From: Sphingomonas sp. SORGH_AS_0950
Lineage (GTDB): Bacteria; Pseudomonadota; Alphaproteobacteria; Sphingomonadales; Sphingomonadaceae
Length of the DNA stretch: 64,000 bases
Assembly (NCBI RefSeq): GCF_030818415.1
Contig: NZ_JAUTAE010000002.1
Coordinates: 9,559 to 73,558 of the forward strand
Direction of reading: 5' to 3'
Shown: piece by piece, positions 62,164 to 64,000 of the stretch
Position numbering within the stretch: position 1 is the first letter of the stretch
Layout of the letters: each line of letters begins with the position of its first letter
Position numbers and translations under genes: made by a program
The notes under the pieces: model-generated
Database searches by the model: none
The model's input: the letters and a program-made list of their open reading frames with translations, nothing else
Told to the model about the DNA's origin: nothing

Positions 62164-62433
62164 TCAGCCCGCAGCGTCGGCTTCGCCTCGGGCTTCTGCG
62201 ATAATCGCCTTCATGTCGAGTGGACCGGCAATACCGCTGGTCTTGCCCTTGTCCCATGCGTCGCGCAGCAGCCGCAATTCCTCCGCACGAAAGGCCCGGC
62301 GCTCGTTCCACAGGCGCATCGCATCGCGCACCACTTCGCTCGCCGACGCATATTCCCCCGCCGCGATGGCGGCATGGATCGTCTCCGCCATCGGCTCGGG
62401 GACCACGACGGTCATTCTGGCATATTCACCCAT
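62164..62433 (-). CDS. ParD-family antitoxin
   Basis: 89 aa from ATG 62433; ATG 62451 is also in frame. Ribbon-helix-helix N-terminus ARMTVVVPEPMAETIHAAI, then GEYASASEVVRDAMRLW, the ParD signature, and a disordered toxin-binding tail. It probably neutralises ParE and autoregulates the operon, stabilising the replicon. Confidence 0.9.
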   Translation of the reverse strand: MGEYARMTVVVPEPMAETIHAAIAAGEYASASEVVRDAMRLWNERRAFRAEELRLLRDAWDKGKTSGIAGPLDMKAIIAEARGEADAAG

Positions 62434-62559
62434 CGTAGAACTCGCATCCATCGATGCCGTTCATAATAATTCATACCGGCAGAGCCTGCAAGGATATCGC
62501 CTGCCCGCTCTGTGAGGAACAAGGGGTGGAGCAACATGGCCCGCTCCACCCCCGGTCGA

Positions 62560-64000
62560 TCAGAAGCGCAGGCGCAGGCCCGCCGCGATCGTTTCCTGAT
62601 GATCGTCGCGGCCGGTCTGCGCGCTGCCGGTCGCATAGAGGTCGATCCCGTTCGCAAAGCGATAGGCGACCCCGCCCGTGGCCGTGCCGACCAGCGGCGC
62701 GCGTGCGGCGCCCAGCGCGACCAGGCCCAGGCCGCCCCCGGCATAGCCGCCCAGCGCGACCGCGCGGTTGCCCTCGATCTGGTAGCGCGCGCCCAGCGTC
62801 ACGAACGGGCGGAACGGCGCGTCCGACGCATCGCTGCGCCCGACCGTGATCCCGGCATCGGCAAAGCCCGCGACCAGATCGCGCCGCGCGACGATGAGCG
62901 CGAAGGGGCTGCCCCCCGTCTCGCCCACGCCCGCCCGGCGGGTGCGCAGATAGGTGATCCCGGCGCGCGGGGTCAGCGCCCAGCCCTCCGGCATCTTGGC
63001 GGCATAATGGACCGACAGGTCGCTGGTCCATGTGTGCAGGCCATAGCGGCCGAAGCCCGAGGCCGTGCCCGGCAGCGCGCGGGAGGTCCGCGCCTGCGCA
63101 CCGTCATAGACGATCGACGCGCCGAAGCCGAAGCCGTTCGGCATCGCATAGCGGCCGTGCACGCCCGCGACCACGCCATCGGCCCTGGTCGAGGCGGCGA
63201 GCGGGGCGATCGACTGACGCGTGTCGAGCCAGCCGCCGAACGCGCCGATCATCCACTGGCGATCGCCGTAACCGACCCCACCCAGGAAGCCATAGCCGCG
63301 CGTCTGCGCCGTGCTGGTCCCTTGGGCCCGGTCGGCGCCCAGCGTGTGCCACTGGCCGAGCGTCTGGGCGAAGGTGAAGACGCCGGCATCCTCACGCGTG
63401 GTGGCGAAGGCGGGCCCGCGCGCCGCCTGGACCAGTCCCAGCGCATTGTCGACGCCGATCTGCGATGCCGAGGCATAGGCCTCCGGCGTGATCTGCGCGA
63501 AGCCACGCGGATTGGATGCGCCCGAGGCGGTCAGCAGCGACGGGAGCGCGGCGAACAGCGTGCTGGTCGCGGGCTGCTTGGCCAGGGTTGCATTGGCATA
63601 GTCGATGCTGCGCGCCACCTGCGGGCTGAAGGCGGCATCGCCCAGGAACTGGCCGAGCAGCTGGATGCGGTCGGCACGCTGGACGATGAAGCCGAACAGG
63701 TCGGCGGGCTTCAGGACATTGGCATAGCTGCCCGAAATCCCGCCGCTGGCGACGATCAGGTCATAGGAGGTGCCGGGGCGCAGCGCGCCGCTGGAGACGA
63801 TCTGCAACGTCGATCCGCTGCCGATGGTCATCGCGCCGTTGACGATCAGCTTGTCCGACACGGTCGGGGTCAGCTCGAAATAGGATAGCGAGCCGCTGGC
63901 CAGCGTGACGTTGCCGTTGACCGTCATCATGCCGGGCGACGCGCCGGGGCTCAAGGTCCCCGCGACCGTCACATTGCCGTTGACCGTCCCCGCCGAACCG
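62560..64000 (-). CDS. Autotransporter (type V), C-terminal part
   Basis: Open from the right edge; the N-terminal passenger start is outside. The passenger end has GNVTLASGSLSYFELTPT, SDKLIVNGAMTIG and GSGSTLQIV beta-helix turns. About 280 residues of the beta-barrel transporter follow, starting near residue 190 (FTFAQTLGQW, GGWLDTRQSI, YGLHTWTSDLSVHY) and ending in GLRLRF with the terminal F. The barrel inserts into the outer membrane and exports the passenger. Confidence 0.9.
   Translation of the reverse strand, partial: GSAGTVNGNVTVAGTLSPGASPGMMTVNGNVTLASGSLSYFELTPTVSDKLIVNGAMTIGSGSTLQIVSSGALRPGTSYDLIVASGGISGSYANVLKPADLFGFIVQRADRIQLLGQFLGDAAFSPQVARSIDYANATLAKQPATSTLFAALPSLLTASGASNPRGFAQITPEAYASASQIGVDNALGLVQAARGPAFATTREDAGVFTFAQTLGQWHTLGADRAQGTSTAQTRGYGFLGGVGYGDRQWMIGAFGGWLDTRQSIAPLAASTRADGVVAGVHGRYAMPNGFGFGASIVYDGAQARTSRALPGTASGFGRYGLHTWTSDLSVHYAAKMPEGWALTPRAGITYLRTRRAGVGETGGSPFALIVARRDLVAGFADAGITVGRSDASDAPFRPFVTLGARYQIEGNRAVALGGYAGGGLGLVALGAARAPLVGTATGGVAYRFANGIDLYATGSAQTGRDDHQETIAAGLRLRF

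Noticed and set aside
1..64000. tRNA and rRNA genes
   Set aside because: I saw no cloverleaf-like 70-90 bp segments ending in CCA or conserved rRNA sequence; a covariance-model search would settle this.

Overview
The window looks like part of a secondary replicon (large plasmid or chromid) of a Sphingomonas-like alphaproteobacterium. The evidence is the high GC, many TonB-dependent receptors, a RepA/ParAB replication and partition block, and sphingomonad-type exopolysaccharide (EPS) genes. I see no rRNA, tRNA or CRISPR array.

Layout. 1-6.3 kb: a degenerate SRAP-like protein, a UbiB/ABC1 kinase-like protein, a GT39-type membrane glycosyltransferase, a lipoprotein SGNH hydrolase, and a divergent MerR / glutaredoxin-MauE pair that share a mer-like operator. 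6.5-10.6 kb: parA, parB and repA with three copies of the palindrome GTTTCCCCGGGGAAAC (likely parS), then five direct iterons about 22 bp apart and an AT-rich stretch (likely oriV). 10.7 kb: a small HNH protein.

11.2-37 kb is a lower-GC EPS island. It holds a polyprenyl glycosylphosphotransferase, an O-antigen ligase/polymerase, an OPX export lipoprotein, a fused Wzc, an unknown anchored protein, two acyltransferases, two GT4 glycosyltransferases, a Tat-exported beta-helix protein, a Wzy-like protein, a Wzx-like flippase and a GH130-like propeller protein. Together these could start, assemble, modify, flip, polymerise and export a polysaccharide. The island is broken by remnants of IS5, IS481 (four related copies) and IS110 elements. 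One IS481 copy carries nested IS630 and IS3 elements. IS481 left-end remnants lie near both ends of the island (11.2 and 36.9 kb).

37.4-46.7 kb: a short tyrosine recombinase placed exactly midway between 19-bp perfect inverted repeats, an EAL-domain protein, a GH43 enzyme, a second GT39-type protein, an orphan RES-domain protein, small membrane proteins, a ZIP transporter and a GT4 glycosyltransferase. 46.8-64 kb: three TonB-dependent receptors (one coupled to a beta-propeller phytase, one to a secreted tyrosine-phosphatase-like enzyme), ugd, rfbB-rfbA (nucleotide-sugar supply that could feed the EPS pathway), a ParD/ParE-type toxin-antitoxin pair and the C-terminal part of an autotransporter that runs off the right edge.

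A roughly 115-bp GC-rich palindromic intergenic repeat occurs four times (6.3, 40.7, 50.9 and 52.3 kb), always next to a gene end.
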